NCBI RefSeq assembly: GCF_003633685.1
Contig: NZ_RBKT01000001.1
Coordinates: 5,704,001-5,768,000 of the forward strand
Length of the DNA: 64,000 nucleotides
Reading direction: 5' to 3'
Source: Micromonospora pisi
Lineage (GTDB): Bacteria > Actinomycetota > Actinomycetes > Mycobacteriales > Micromonosporaceae
Part shown: positions 15,956 through 25,147 of the stretch, in pieces
How the letters are laid out: each line of letters opens with the position of its first letter
Numbering within the stretch: position 1 is the stretch's first letter
The notes under the pieces: model-generated
Databases searched by the model: none
What the model was told of the DNA's origin: nothing
The model's input: only the letters and a program-made list of their open reading frames with translations
Translations under genes and position numbers: made by a program

Positions 15956-17653
15956 ATGTCGCTTCTCGCCCGCTTTCGTCGGTTGTCGAGGCAGGACCGG
16001 ACGGAAGCGGTGGATGACCCGGCAGGCGATCCGGCGACCGGCCGCAGTACGAAGCGTCGGGTGGCGACGGCTGTCGGCACCGTACTGAGTTTCCTGTTCG
16101 TGCTCTTCGCCCTGATCGCGCCGAACGACGTCAACCGTTTCACGCCGGGCGCGTTCGTACGCATCCCGCTGGAGGCCCTGCTCGGAGCGGCCCTCGTACT
16201 CGGGCTGCCGGCCGGGGTGCGGCGGCCGGTCGTGGCGGTGGTCGGGGCGGTTCTCGGGCTGCTGCTCGTACTCAAGATCATCGACATGGGGTTCTTCATG
16301 GTCCTCGCCCGACCGTTCGACCCCGTGCTCGACTGGACCTTCATCACCGCCGGTGTGGACTTCCTGACCGAGTCGATCGGACGGGCCGGCGCGATCGGCG
16401 CCGTCGTCGGGGCGGTGGTCCTCGTCGTCGCCGTACTCGTCCTGACGATCCTGTCGGTCCTGCGGCTGGCCCGGGTCGTGGTCGCGCACCGGAAGACGAC
16501 CACCCGTACCGTGGTGGTCCTCACGATGGCCTGGGTGAGCTGCGCCGTGCTCGGCGCGCACATCGTCCCCGGGGTGCCGATCGCTGCCGACAGCGCGGCC
16601 ATGCTCGCCTACGACCACTCGCAGCAGGTGCGCGCGGGCCTGCGGGACGAGGAGGTGTTCGCCGCCCAGGCGGCCGACGACATCTTCCGCGACACCCCGG
16701 GCGACCAGTTGCTGACCGGCCTGCGTGGCAAGGACGTCATCATCTCCTTCGTGGAGAGCTACGGGCGCGTGGCGATCGAGGACCCGGAGCTGGCGCCGCA
16801 GGTCGACGCGGTGCTGGACGAGGGCACCCGGCGATTGCGGGCCGCGGGCTTCGCCTCCCGCAGCGCCTTCCTCACCTCGCCGACGGCGGGCGGCGGGAGT
16901 TGGCTGGCGCACGCCACGCTGCTCTCCGGTGTCTGGGCCGACAACCAGCAGCGTTACAACAACCTGGTCACCAGTGACCGGCTGACCCTCAACGGCACCT
17001 TCCGGCGCGCGGGCTGGCGCACCACCCTGGTCATGCCGGCCCTCACCCAGGCGTGGCCGGAGGCCGACTTCTTCGCTTCCGACCGGGTCTACGGCGTCGA
17101 CGACCTGGGTTACCAGGGTCCGAAGTTCAGCTTCGCCCCCATGCCAGATCAGTACACGCTCTCCGCCTTCCAACGCCTCGAACGCGCGCAGCCGGATCGT
17201 GCCCCGGTGATGGCCGAGATCCCGCTCGTCTCCAGCCATGCCCCCTGGACACCGATCCCGCAGCTCGTCGACTGGAACGACGTCGGCGACGGTTCGATCT
17301 TCGGGCCGATGGCGAAGGGCGCGGACGTGGCCGATGCCGGGCGGGGCGACTCGAGCCGGGTCCGCACCCAGTACCGACGTTCGATCGAGTATTCACTGAA
17401 CACCCTGATCTCCTACGTGGAGACGTACGGTGACGACAACCTCGTGCTCGTCTTCCTCGGAGACCACCAGCCCGCCCCGGTGGTGACCGGTGCGGGCGCC
17501 GGTCGGGACGTACCGATCACGATCGTCGCCCATGACCCGGCGGTGCTCGAACGGATCTCCGGGTGGGGCTGGCAGGACGGGCTCAACCCCGACCCGAAGG
17601 CTCCGGTCTGGTCGATGGACGCCTTCCGGGACAAGTTCCTGAAGGCGTTCTGA
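15956..17653 (+). CDS. Membrane-anchored sulfatase/LTA-synthase-like protein
   Basis: About 565 residues. The first 175 or so contain four or five hydrophobic segments (LSFLFVLFALIAP, VVAVVGAVLGLLLVLKI, AIGAVVGAVVLVVAVLVL, TVVVLTMAWVSCAVLG). The rest is an extracytoplasmic alkaline-phosphatase-superfamily domain: IISFVESYG near residue 264, TAGGGSWLAHATLLSG, and the metal-binding FLGDHQPAP near 499. This layout resembles lipoteichoic-acid synthases and phosphoethanolamine transferases, which move phospho-groups on envelope polymers. The substrate cannot be read from sequence. GGAAGG ends 7 nt before the ATG at 15956, which is preferred over an in-frame ATG 15 nt upstream. The FkbM gene follows in the same direction. 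Confidence 0.75.
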   Translation: MSLLARFRRLSRQDRTEAVDDPAGDPATGRSTKRRVATAVGTVLSFLFVLFALIAPNDVNRFTPGAFVRIPLEALLGAALVLGLPAGVRRPVVAVVGAVLGLLLVLKIIDMGFFMVLARPFDPVLDWTFITAGVDFLTESIGRAGAIGAVVGAVVLVVAVLVLTILSVLRLARVVVAHRKTTTRTVVVLTMAWVSCAVLGAHIVPGVPIAADSAAMLAYDHSQQVRAGLRDEEVFAAQAADDIFRDTPGDQLLTGLRGKDVIISFVESYGRVAIEDPELAPQVDAVLDEGTRRLRAAGFASRSAFLTSPTAGGGSWLAHATLLSGVWADNQQRYNNLVTSDRLTLNGTFRRAGWRTTLVMPALTQAWPEADFFASDRVYGVDDLGYQGPKFSFAPMPDQYTLSAFQRLERAQPDRAPVMAEIPLVSSHAPWTPIPQLVDWNDVGDGSIFGPMAKGADVADAGRGDSSRVRTQYRRSIEYSLNTLISYVETYGDDNLVLVFLGDHQPAPVVTGAGAGRDVPITIVAHDPAVLERISGWGWQDGLNPDPKAPVWSMDAFRDKFLKAF

Positions 17654-17734
17654 CCAGCCGACCGAATCTTCCCGGGTCGGTTGTCCGCACCCGCCCCGAC
17701 CATGAACCCGCACCCCGCGACGAGAGGACAACCC

Positions 17735-18535
17735 GTGAGATCCGATCGGTGGCACGTGCAGCGCACGCTCGGCCGAGTCTGGGGCATGACCCGATCCATG
17801 GTCATCTACCACGGTCAGCCGAGCAAGCACCGGCGAGCGCTCCGGCTCTACCGCGAGTTCCTCGGACCGGGCGACATCGGCTTCGACATCGGCGCCCACG
17901 TGGGGGGCCGGGTCCGGATCTGGCGGCGGCTGGGCGCGCGGGTGGTCGCGGTCGAGCCACAGCCCGACTGCCTCCGCGTGCTGCGGTTCCTCTTCCGTCG
18001 GGACCGGGACGTCGTCATCGTGCCCGAGGCGGTCGGCGCCCGGACCGGGCGGGCGAACCTGGCCGTCTCCACCGCCACACCCACGGTCTCCTCGATGTCG
18101 CCGGACTGGATCGAGTCCGTCACGGCTGACCGCAGCTTCGCCCGGGTGCAGTGGGACAGCTCGGTCGAGGTGCAGGTGGCGACCCTGGACGATCTGATCG
18201 CGATCCACGGCACCCCGGCCTTCTGCAAAATCGACGTCGAGGGTTTCGAGGCCGACGTGCTGGCCGGGCTCAGCCAGCCGCTGCGCGCGCTCTCCTTCGA
18301 GTACCTGCCACCGGCGCACGACGCCGCCCTCGCCGTACTGGACATGGTGCAGCGGCTCGGCGCGCAGGCGGGCGGGTACCGCTACAACTACTCGCCGGTC
18401 GAGACGATGCGGTACGCCAGCGACCACTGGCTCGACCTGCCGGAACTGGTACGGCTGCTCGAGCAGTATCGCCCGCTGGGCCGCTCCGGCGACGTCTACG
18501 CCCGCCTGGCCAGCGCCGGTGACGCAACCGTGTGA
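17735..18535 (+). CDS. FkbM-family SAM-dependent methyltransferase
   Basis: About 266 residues. Rossmann SAM-binding motif I is GFDIGAHVGG near residue 49. The acidic loop is VVAVEPQPD near 73. The FkbM hallmark FCKIDVEGFEADVL is near 164. FkbM-type enzymes O-methylate sugars, polyketides or other small molecules; the substrate here is unknown. GTG at 17735 is the best start because GAGAGGA lies 5-6 nt upstream; an in-frame ATG at 17681 lacks a binding site and overlies low-complexity codons. It is 81 bp after the phosphatase-like gene, possibly co-transcribed, and ends at a strong hairpin. An envelope-polymer modification role is possible but only inferred from context. Confidence 0.85.
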   Translation: MRSDRWHVQRTLGRVWGMTRSMVIYHGQPSKHRRALRLYREFLGPGDIGFDIGAHVGGRVRIWRRLGARVVAVEPQPDCLRVLRFLFRRDRDVVIVPEAVGARTGRANLAVSTATPTVSSMSPDWIESVTADRSFARVQWDSSVEVQVATLDDLIAIHGTPAFCKIDVEGFEADVLAGLSQPLRALSFEYLPPAHDAALAVLDMVQRLGAQAGGYRYNYSPVETMRYASDHWLDLPELVRLLEQYRPLGRSGDVYARLASAGDATV

Positions 18536-18544
18536 CGTGACGCG

Positions 18545-18575
18545 AGCAGGGGCACCCGCGGCGGGTGCCCCTGCT
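18545..18575. terminator. Bidirectional terminator between convergent genes
   Basis: Perfect 14-bp stem beginning AGCAGGGGCACCCG with a 3-nt loop, placed between the stop of the FkbM gene and the stop of the convergent secreted repeat protein. Confidence 0.85.
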
Positions 18576-18597
18576 GCTGATCGTGCTGCCGTACGGG

Positions 18598-20925
18598 TCA
18601 GCTCGCCGGGAAGGTGACCTGGACCGATCCGGACCGGGGGATGGCGACCGCCGTGGCGCTGTCGAAGTCGGTGCCGCCGTACCAGCGGACGGGCCCGGCG
18701 TCGCGGAACTCCAACTTCACCTTCTGGGCTCCGATCACCGGGAACCGCACACCGGCCGTGAAGGTCTCGCTGTCGACCACCGCGATCGGGTCACCGGTGA
18801 CCGAGTTGCGGATCGTCACCCGCCCCCAGCCTGACGTACCGGGCACGGTGACGACCACGGTCGTACCCCGCTTGAGCTGGTAGTCGTAACGGGTTGCCGG
18901 GCCGACGGCAGCCGTCACCAGTTCGGCGATGAGCCGGTTGCCGACACCGCCGCTCCACTGGATCGGGTGGTCGGCCGCCTCGAACTGCAACGGCCACCGG
19001 TACGGGCCGAGCCAGTCGATCCGGTAGGTGCCGTCGGCGGCGACCTGCGCGTACCGCGTGTCGACGCCGGCCGCGGGTGGGACGATGCCCACCGTCCCCT
19101 CGCGGACCGGTCCGCCGTCCGCACCGGTCACCGTGCCGGTGATGGCGGCGCGGGGGTCCAGCTTGACCGTCGGTACGGCCTCGGTCTCGCCCTCGTCGAG
19201 GGTGACCTGGCGGGCCTGGCCCTGGTCGCCGGTGCCGCCGTCCTGACCGACCCACTGGGCCCCGTACGGGCTGCTGGTGCCGGGCAGTACGAACAGGTTG
19301 TAGGTGCCTGGATCGTCGACCTTCAGGCTCACCGCGCCGGTGGGCCCGGTGAGGGCACTGCACCCGTCCGGGAAGGCGAACGTCCTGGTCTTCCGGACGA
19401 TGACGCAGATCCCCGCGACCGGTGCGCCGGTGGCCCGGTCGGTGACCGTGGTGTTGATCGTGCCAAGGCGGTGCAGGGTCAACTGCACCTCGCTCTGCTG
19501 GTCAGCGTGGACGGTGACGGTTGCTGCCGAGTCCTCGTACCGGTAGCCGTTCGCCCTGGCGGAGATGGTGTGCGTGCCGATCGGTATGTCGGAGAGGATG
19601 AGGGAACCGCCCGCACCGCTCCCCGACATGCTGCCGATCTCGGCGGAGAAGTTGCTGATCGCCGAGCCGGTGACGCTGTCCTTGGCGGTGATCCGGACCG
19701 TGCCGGTGGGCAGCCGGCTGTCGTCGACCGTGGTGGTCTGGTTCGCCACTACCGTGATCGGGTCGGCCGTCTCCGGAGTCAGCTTGCCGTAGGCGTACTG
19801 GACCAGGTTGATCCGCCAGCCGTTGAACTGCACCTCGTAGCTGCCGGGGAAGACCCCGTCGATCCGGTAGCGGCCGTCGTTCCCGGTTTCGGTCGAGAGG
19901 TAGTCGCCGCCGCCGGAGAGGAGCACCTGTACACCCGCGATGCCCTGGCCCACGCGGTCGGTGAAGCGGCCGTCGACCGCCCCGCTCGGCAGTAGCTGCT
20001 CGTCGACCGTGGTCGACGAGCCGGCGGTGACGTCGTACGCCCGGGCGGTGTCCTGGTCCCGGGTCTGCGGTGACCACTGCCGGGCACCGGAGGGCAGTTG
20101 GAAGTAGACCCGGTAACTCGCGGGTAGGAGATTGGTGAGCTGGTAGACGCCGTTGTCGTCGGTGGTGGCGTACCCGAAGTCCGTGTTGCTCTCGGCCGCG
20201 ACCCGGTAATCCGCGGCCGGGCTGCCGTCCGCCCGGGTCAGCCGGCCGGTGATGGTCCCGGTGGTCAGCTTGGTGTCGTTGACCGTCACCGTCTCGCCGA
20301 CCGTGACCTGGATCGGTGTCGCGGTGTCGGGGGTGGCGGCGCGGTAGGCGTACTGCACGCCGTTGCCGAAGCGGAAGGAGACCCGGTAGGTGCCCGGCAG
20401 CGCGGCGACCGAGTAGGAGCCGTCGACGTCGGTGTGTACGCCGACTCCGACTCCGACACCGTCGCCGTCGAACGGGCTGGCCTCGACCCAGGTGCCGGCC
20501 ACGCCGTTGCCGGCCGAGTCGGTGAACCGGCCGCTGATGGTGCCGGTCGGCAGCAGGGTGTCGTCGGCGATCGTGCGTCCACCGGCCGTGACCGAGTAGC
20601 GGGTCGCGGACTCCTCGTCGACCTGGCCGGGGACGTACTGGCGCGGGTGGCCCGGTGCCTCGATCATGATCAGGTACGCGGACTCCGCCGCCGGCACCTC
20701 GGAGAGTTCGTACTGGCCCAACGCGTTGGTGACCGCGCTGCCGTTGAATCCGTCGTCGCTGGTGACGTAGACCTCGACGGTCGGCACCGGAGCGCCATTG
20801 TCGGTGATGGTGCCGGCGATCACGCCGGTCGCCTCGGCCGCATGCGCTGGTGCGGCCAGGGCGAGGGTGGCGACGAGCGTCGCGACCACCACCGACCCGA
20901 GCCCGCGCAGACGTGAGCTGCTCAT
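18598..20925 (-). CDS. Secreted protein of repeated carboxypeptidase-regulatory-like (CarboxypepD_reg/SdrD-B-like) domains
   Basis: About 775 residues. Signal peptide: MSSSRLRGLGSVVVATLVA then TLALAAPAHA. The mature protein is a chain of roughly seven 80-100-residue beta modules, each with the pattern G-x-I-x-G-x-[VIF]-T-D..G.P...V...D.dG.Y.v..LP.G.Y.v.F (for example GTISGRFTDSAGNGVAGTWV and GAVDGRFTDRVGQGIAGVQV). Linking segments repeat Y.VTAG...T.DD..LP.GT. This prealbumin-like fold is a structural or adhesion module rather than an enzyme; no catalytic motif is visible. ATG 20925 is chosen because AGAGGAAGAAGC precedes it. The C-terminus has no sortase motif. It may bind extracellular polymer. 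Confidence 0.75.
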   Translation of the reverse strand: MSSSRLRGLGSVVVATLVATLALAAPAHAAEATGVIAGTITDNGAPVPTVEVYVTSDDGFNGSAVTNALGQYELSEVPAAESAYLIMIEAPGHPRQYVPGQVDEESATRYSVTAGGRTIADDTLLPTGTISGRFTDSAGNGVAGTWVEASPFDGDGVGVGVGVHTDVDGSYSVAALPGTYRVSFRFGNGVQYAYRAATPDTATPIQVTVGETVTVNDTKLTTGTITGRLTRADGSPAADYRVAAESNTDFGYATTDDNGVYQLTNLLPASYRVYFQLPSGARQWSPQTRDQDTARAYDVTAGSSTTVDEQLLPSGAVDGRFTDRVGQGIAGVQVLLSGGGDYLSTETGNDGRYRIDGVFPGSYEVQFNGWRINLVQYAYGKLTPETADPITVVANQTTTVDDSRLPTGTVRITAKDSVTGSAISNFSAEIGSMSGSGAGGSLILSDIPIGTHTISARANGYRYEDSAATVTVHADQQSEVQLTLHRLGTINTTVTDRATGAPVAGICVIVRKTRTFAFPDGCSALTGPTGAVSLKVDDPGTYNLFVLPGTSSPYGAQWVGQDGGTGDQGQARQVTLDEGETEAVPTVKLDPRAAITGTVTGADGGPVREGTVGIVPPAAGVDTRYAQVAADGTYRIDWLGPYRWPLQFEAADHPIQWSGGVGNRLIAELVTAAVGPATRYDYQLKRGTTVVVTVPGTSGWGRVTIRNSVTGDPIAVVDSETFTAGVRFPVIGAQKVKLEFRDAGPVRWYGGTDFDSATAVAIPRSGSVQVTFPAS

Positions 20926-21067
20926 GCTTCTTCCTCTGGCTGTGAGGGAAAAGGGCACGGGGTATCGATCGAATGCCGAATCCCCGTGCGGTGCACCCTA
21001 GCCGCGCGGTACGACTTGATGATCGACAGCCGTGCGCCCGCACTGCCGCCGCGTACGCCGGAAGACG

Positions 21068-21110
21068 CTGTGGGCGGTGCGCCCCGCTGGCCGGGTCACA
21101 CCGCCCACAG
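21068..21110 (-). terminator. Terminator of the metallophosphoesterase gene
   Basis: Perfect 12-bp stem CTGTGGGCGGTG / CACCGCCCACAG with a 19-nt loop, starting 11 nt past the stop codon of the minus-strand gene. Confidence 0.8.
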
Positions 21111-21120
21111 GAGACGGAAA

Positions 21121-22521
21121 TCAGTGGCAGGCGCTGGTGCCGCTGTCGTTGTAGGTCTTGCCCGCCTCGGGCACGAACTGCCAGTCGTAGCTGTTGGCGT
21201 GCAGGGTGAACTTCAGTACGCCGAACGTGTCGCTGTTACGCGCCTCGCTGTTGGCCTGGATCGTGCCGAAGCTGTAGTGGTCGGCACCACCCATGCCGGC
21301 CACGAACGAGCGCAGGCCACGGCTGGTGTCCCGGCCGCCGGTCGGGTTCTGCGGGGCGAACCGCTCGTACTGGTGGTTGTGGCCGAAGACGACCACGTCG
21401 GCGTTGTAGTCGTACAGCGCCTGGTAGAGCGGACGGGTCGAGGCGGACGGGGCGTGGTTGGCGCCCGAGGTGAAGAGCGGGTGGTGCCAGTACGCCAACG
21501 TGCACGACTTCGGGTTGGCGGCGAGGTCGTTGCGCAGCCACGTCTCCTGGGCCGAACCCGCCGACATGCTGATGTTCGAGTTCAGCGACACGATGTGCCA
21601 GTTGCCGAGGTTGTACGAGTAGTACCCCTGACCGGACGGGCCGGCGACGGAACCGAAGTAGCCGTAGTAGCCGGAGGCGCCGGAGGTGTTGTAGTCGTGG
21701 TTGCCCGGCGACGGCTTCGTACGCGCCTTGTGCCGGCCCCAGGTCGGTTGGTAGTAGCTGTTGAACTCCGAGGCGGTGCCGTTGCTGTAGACGTTGTCGC
21801 CGGTGGTGAAGACCGTTCCGGAGATGTTGTCCAGCAGCGCTGCGGTGGCGCTGTCGCCGGAGCCCGAGGTGGCGATGTCGCCCGCTCCCACCAGGACCGG
21901 GTCACCCGAGGGCGGGGCCGTGGTCGGGGTCGGCGACGGGGTCGAGGTGCCGGTCGTGATCACCAACTGGGGTGCGTCGGCGCCGCTCTCCCGGCTGTCG
22001 TAGTAGGCGCCGTCGGTGCTGGTGGAGGAGGCTCCGAAGCTGAAGGTCCCGTTCCCCTTCACCGCCGAGGCCACGTTCACCTCGTACCAGCCGTCGGCGG
22101 TGACCGAACCGATCGAGCCGAGCGACGCGCCGTCGATGGCCGGCTGGTTGTTCCAGGTCGTACCGGTCTCCGACCAGGTGTTGCTGGAGACCACCTTGAA
22201 CGCGCCGCCGTTGTTGCTGCCGTCGTTGCCGCTGATCGTGCGCAGCCGCAGCTTGGCGCTGGTCACCGTGCCGCTGACGCCGGTCACGGTGAAGCGCAGG
22301 AACATCCGGCGTACGGGCGAGTTGTCGACCGTGATCTGGTTCGACGTGCCGTAGTTGGTCGACGCCGCGTCGCCCTGCACGTACGTGTCGGCGACGGGTG
22401 TGAACGTGGACGTGGCGGCCGAGGCGGGGCCGGTCGCCGTGAGCACGGCCGTGGCGGTGGCCGCGACCAGGACCACCGCTGTGCCGGCGGTCAGTCCCAG
22501 TCGAATGTGGCGGGTACCCAT
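21121..22521 (-). CDS. Secreted calcineurin-like metallophosphoesterase with N-terminal DNRLRE module
   Basis: 466 residues. Signal peptide to about residue 36 (ATGPASAA). Residues 37-195 form a DNRLRE/CBM96-like beta module (ADTYVQGDAASTNYGTS, RMFLRF, WNNQPAIDG, SRESGADAPQLVI). A Pro/Thr/Ser linker leads to a metallophosphatase domain with all metal motifs: GAGDI (about 212), GDNVY (about 237), GNHDY (about 271), YWHHPLF (about 342) and GHNHQYE (about 378). It probably hydrolyses phosphoesters outside the cell; the DNRLRE part may bind polysaccharide. The ATG has only a modest purine stretch (GAAGGGAACATTG) upstream. It is a single-gene unit ending in a strong hairpin. Confidence 0.88.
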   Translation of the reverse strand: MGTRHIRLGLTAGTAVVLVAATATAVLTATGPASAATSTFTPVADTYVQGDAASTNYGTSNQITVDNSPVRRMFLRFTVTGVSGTVTSAKLRLRTISGNDGSNNGGAFKVVSSNTWSETGTTWNNQPAIDGASLGSIGSVTADGWYEVNVASAVKGNGTFSFGASSTSTDGAYYDSRESGADAPQLVITTGTSTPSPTPTTAPPSGDPVLVGAGDIATSGSGDSATAALLDNISGTVFTTGDNVYSNGTASEFNSYYQPTWGRHKARTKPSPGNHDYNTSGASGYYGYFGSVAGPSGQGYYSYNLGNWHIVSLNSNISMSAGSAQETWLRNDLAANPKSCTLAYWHHPLFTSGANHAPSASTRPLYQALYDYNADVVVFGHNHQYERFAPQNPTGGRDTSRGLRSFVAGMGGADHYSFGTIQANSEARNSDTFGVLKFTLHANSYDWQFVPEAGKTYNDSGTSACH

Positions 22522-22764
22522 TCAATGTTCCCTTCGAGCGAAGTGGGGTACGGCGGTCGGAATCTAGGGAATTGAATGGAACGGGATACCCGCCTACGGG
22601 TGAACTTTCAGGTGCACAGTGGGCAAAGCCCGCGACGATCCGGATTGTTCACCGAACGCATACCTTCCCGGCGCCTGTCCTGGGTTGTCCGACCGGTTCC
22701 GCGCATAGACAGTGGTGCACCGGCGGCGCGAGCCGCGACCGGAACTGGAGGAGGTGCGAGGCGC

Positions 22765-24105
22765 TTGTACCTGTCGACCATCGGCCGGCCCAAGACCGCG
22801 GACGGTCCACCGACCGCCGAGGGGGGCCGGTCCGACCGCCAGCGGCGTCGGCGCCTCGCCCTGGTGAGCGGCAACGTCGTCGCCCTCGGCACGGTCAGCC
22901 TGATCACCGACGTCTCCGCCGAGATGGTCAGCGCCGTACTCCCGCTCTACCTGGTGCTGGGATTGCAGCTCAGCCCGCTCGCGTACGGCATGATCGACGG
23001 CATCTACACCGGTGCGACCGCGGTGCTGCGCATCGTCGGCGGTTACCTCGCCGACCGGGTCCGGGCGCGCAAGCTGATGGCGGGCATCGGGTACGCGCTC
23101 TCCGCCGTGGCGAAGCTGGGCCTGCTCGTCGCCGGCCGGTCGATGGGAGCGATCGGGTTCGTGATCGCGGTCGACCGGATGGGTAAGGGGATCCGCACCG
23201 CTCCCCGGGACGCCCTGATCACCGCGTCCAGCCCGCCGGAGGCGCTGGGGCGGGCGTTCGGCGTGCACCGGACCATGGACGCGATCGGCGCCTTCCTCGG
23301 ACCGTTGGTCGCGCTCGCCGTGCTGGCCGCCGCCGGGCAGTCGTACGACGCGGTCTTTGTCGCCAGCTTCTGCCTGGCCACGCTCGCCGTGGTGGTGCTG
23401 GTCCTCTTCGTACGCGACCACCCCGGGTCGGCGCCGGAGCGCGCCCTGCCGGTGCCGGTGCCGGACCGCGCCCTGCCGGTGCCGCGTCGCGAACCGGTCA
23501 GTGTGCGCGAGGCGTTGACCCTGCTGCGCGCCCGGCCGGTCCGCCGGCTCACCGCGGCCGCCGGTCTGCTCGGCCTCGCCACGATCGGTGACGGCTTCGT
23601 CTATCTGCTCCTGCAACGCCGGGAGGAACTGAGCGTGGTCTGGTTTCCGCTGCTGGCGGTCGGCACCAGCCTGGGTTACCTGTTGCTGGCGGCACCGCTG
23701 GGCATGCTCGCCGACCGGTTCGGCCGGCTGCCCGTGATGGTCGGCGGCTACGTCGCGCTGACGGTGACGTACCTGCTGCTCTTCGGGCCGATCGGCGGCT
23801 GGCCGCTGCTGGGGCTGGCGCTCGCCCTGTACGGGCTCTTCTACGCGGCCACCGACGGCATCCTGATGGCACTCGCCGGCCCGGTGCTGCCGGAACGGCT
23901 GCGCGCCACCGGGATCGCCCTGATCCAGACCGGTCAGGCGCTGGCGTACCTGGTCTCGTCGGTTCTCTTCGGTCTCGCCTGGCAGCAGTGGGGGCCGGCG
24001 GTGGCGAGCCGGCTGGCGGCGGCGTGCGTGGCGGTGGCGGTGGTGGCCACCGGATGCCTGCTCGCCACCGAGCCGGCCCTGAGCCGCCGGCGGGTGACCT
24101 CGTGA
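22765..24105 (+). CDS. MFS transporter
   Basis: About 446 residues with 12 predicted hydrophobic segments. Major-facilitator features: a TDVSAEMVSAVLPLYL first helix, the loop GGYLADRVRARKLMAG between helices 2 and 3 (G-x-x-x-D-R-x-x-R), MGKGIRTAPRDALI, and the second-half repeat LGMLADRFGRLPVMVGG. The substrate is unknown. The helix-1 and RTAPRDAL motifs recall a subgroup of bacterial exporters with many uncharacterised members. I chose TTG 22765 because GGAGGAGG lies 8 nt upstream, and the open frame further 5' has coding-unlike composition. The stop overlaps the next gene (GTGA), so they are co-translated. Confidence 0.88.
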   Translation: MYLSTIGRPKTADGPPTAEGGRSDRQRRRRLALVSGNVVALGTVSLITDVSAEMVSAVLPLYLVLGLQLSPLAYGMIDGIYTGATAVLRIVGGYLADRVRARKLMAGIGYALSAVAKLGLLVAGRSMGAIGFVIAVDRMGKGIRTAPRDALITASSPPEALGRAFGVHRTMDAIGAFLGPLVALAVLAAAGQSYDAVFVASFCLATLAVVVLVLFVRDHPGSAPERALPVPVPDRALPVPRREPVSVREALTLLRARPVRRLTAAAGLLGLATIGDGFVYLLLQRREELSVVWFPLLAVGTSLGYLLLAAPLGMLADRFGRLPVMVGGYVALTVTYLLLFGPIGGWPLLGLALALYGLFYAATDGILMALAGPVLPERLRATGIALIQTGQALAYLVSSVLFGLAWQQWGPAVASRLAAACVAVAVVATGCLLATEPALSRRRVTS

Positions 24106-25118
24106 ACGGGTTGACCTCCCGGGGCCGGGTGGTGGTGGCCGCGGTCAGCGCGGTGCTCCTCGCCGCGGTCGCGGTCGGCTACATCCGGTTCGCCGCCGAC
24201 CGGGACGCCGCCGACCGAGACGACGCCGACCGGGCGGTACGGACCTCGGCCCACGGTGAACAGTTGACCCTGGCACCGGGGCCACGGCTGTTGGCCGTGA
24301 CCGACCGGCACCTGGCCGTCGTCGCGGCCGACGACCCGTCCGGCGAGCGCACCGTCTCCGACGTCGAGTGTGTCCGGGCGTACGCGGCCGCCGGCACCGG
24401 CGTCTGCCTCCGTCCCGACTCGCAGTGGGCGTACCGGCTGGTGGTGCTGGACGCACGGCTGGCCGAGACGCGGTCGTTCCCGATCCCGGGGCTGCCGAAC
24501 CGGGCCCGGGTGTCGGCGAGCGGGCGAATGGTGGCGTGGACGACCTTCGTCGGCGGCGACTCGTACAACAGCGGTGGGTTCTCCACCCGTACCGGAATCC
24601 TGGACACCCGCGCGGGGACCCTGGTCAACTCGTTGGAGGAGTTCGCCGTGGTCCGGGACGGGCACCCGTACCGGTCGGTCGACGCCAACTTCTGGGGCGT
24701 CACCTTCGCCGGTGACGACAACCTCTTCTACGCGACCATGTCGACCGGTGGGCAGCGTTACCTGATCCAGGGCGACTTCGCGGCGCGTACGGTGCGCACC
24801 CTGACCGGCAACGTCGAGTGCCCGTCGCTCTCTCCGGACGGCACCCGGATCGCGTTCAAGCAGGCGATCGGGGGCGACCCGACCAAGGGGTGGCGGCTGA
24901 GCGTGCTCGACCTGGCCACCATGGCGACCAGGCCGCTGGCCGAGACGAACAGCGTGGACGACCAGGCCGCCTGGCTCGACGACGCCACCGTCGCCTACAC
25001 CCTGCGGCAGGCCGACGGCCGGCCGGACATCTGGTCCGTGCCGGCCGACGGGTCGGGCTCGCCCCGACTGCTGGTTCCCGAGGCGGAATCGCCGGCCACT
25101 CTCGCCCCGGTCGGCTGA
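24102..25118 (+). CDS. Membrane-anchored TolB/WD40-like beta-propeller protein
   Basis: About 338 residues. One hydrophobic segment near the N-terminus (VVVAAVSAVLLAAVAVGYI) suggests a signal anchor, then about 300 residues of propeller-like repeats, for example CPSLSPDGTRIAFKQ and DDQAAWLDDATVAYTLRQ with DGRPDIWSVPADGSG. These PDG.[RK][IL]AF and WSVPADG motifs are typical TolB/DPP-type blades. There is no enzyme motif. The GTG start overlaps the TGA of the MFS gene by 4 bp, so the products are made together. The propeller probably sits outside the membrane and may act as a sensor or partner for the transporter; this is inference. A hairpin spans the stop codon. Confidence 0.75.
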   Translation: MNGLTSRGRVVVAAVSAVLLAAVAVGYIRFAADRDAADRDDADRAVRTSAHGEQLTLAPGPRLLAVTDRHLAVVAADDPSGERTVSDVECVRAYAAAGTGVCLRPDSQWAYRLVVLDARLAETRSFPIPGLPNRARVSASGRMVAWTTFVGGDSYNSGGFSTRTGILDTRAGTLVNSLEEFAVVRDGHPYRSVDANFWGVTFAGDDNLFYATMSTGGQRYLIQGDFAARTVRTLTGNVECPSLSPDGTRIAFKQAIGGDPTKGWRLSVLDLATMATRPLAETNSVDDQAAWLDDATVAYTLRQADGRPDIWSVPADGSGSPRLLVPEAESPATLAPVG

Positions 25119-25125
25119 CCGGGGC
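25104..25125. terminator. Terminator spanning the stop of the beta-propeller gene
   Basis: Perfect 9-bp stem GCCCCGGTC / GACCGGGGC with a GGCT tetraloop. The TGA is within the hairpin. It also lies just past the convergent ABC permease stop. Confidence 0.75.
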
Positions 25126-25147
25126 GGGAGCGGCCGGGTCGAGCGGT

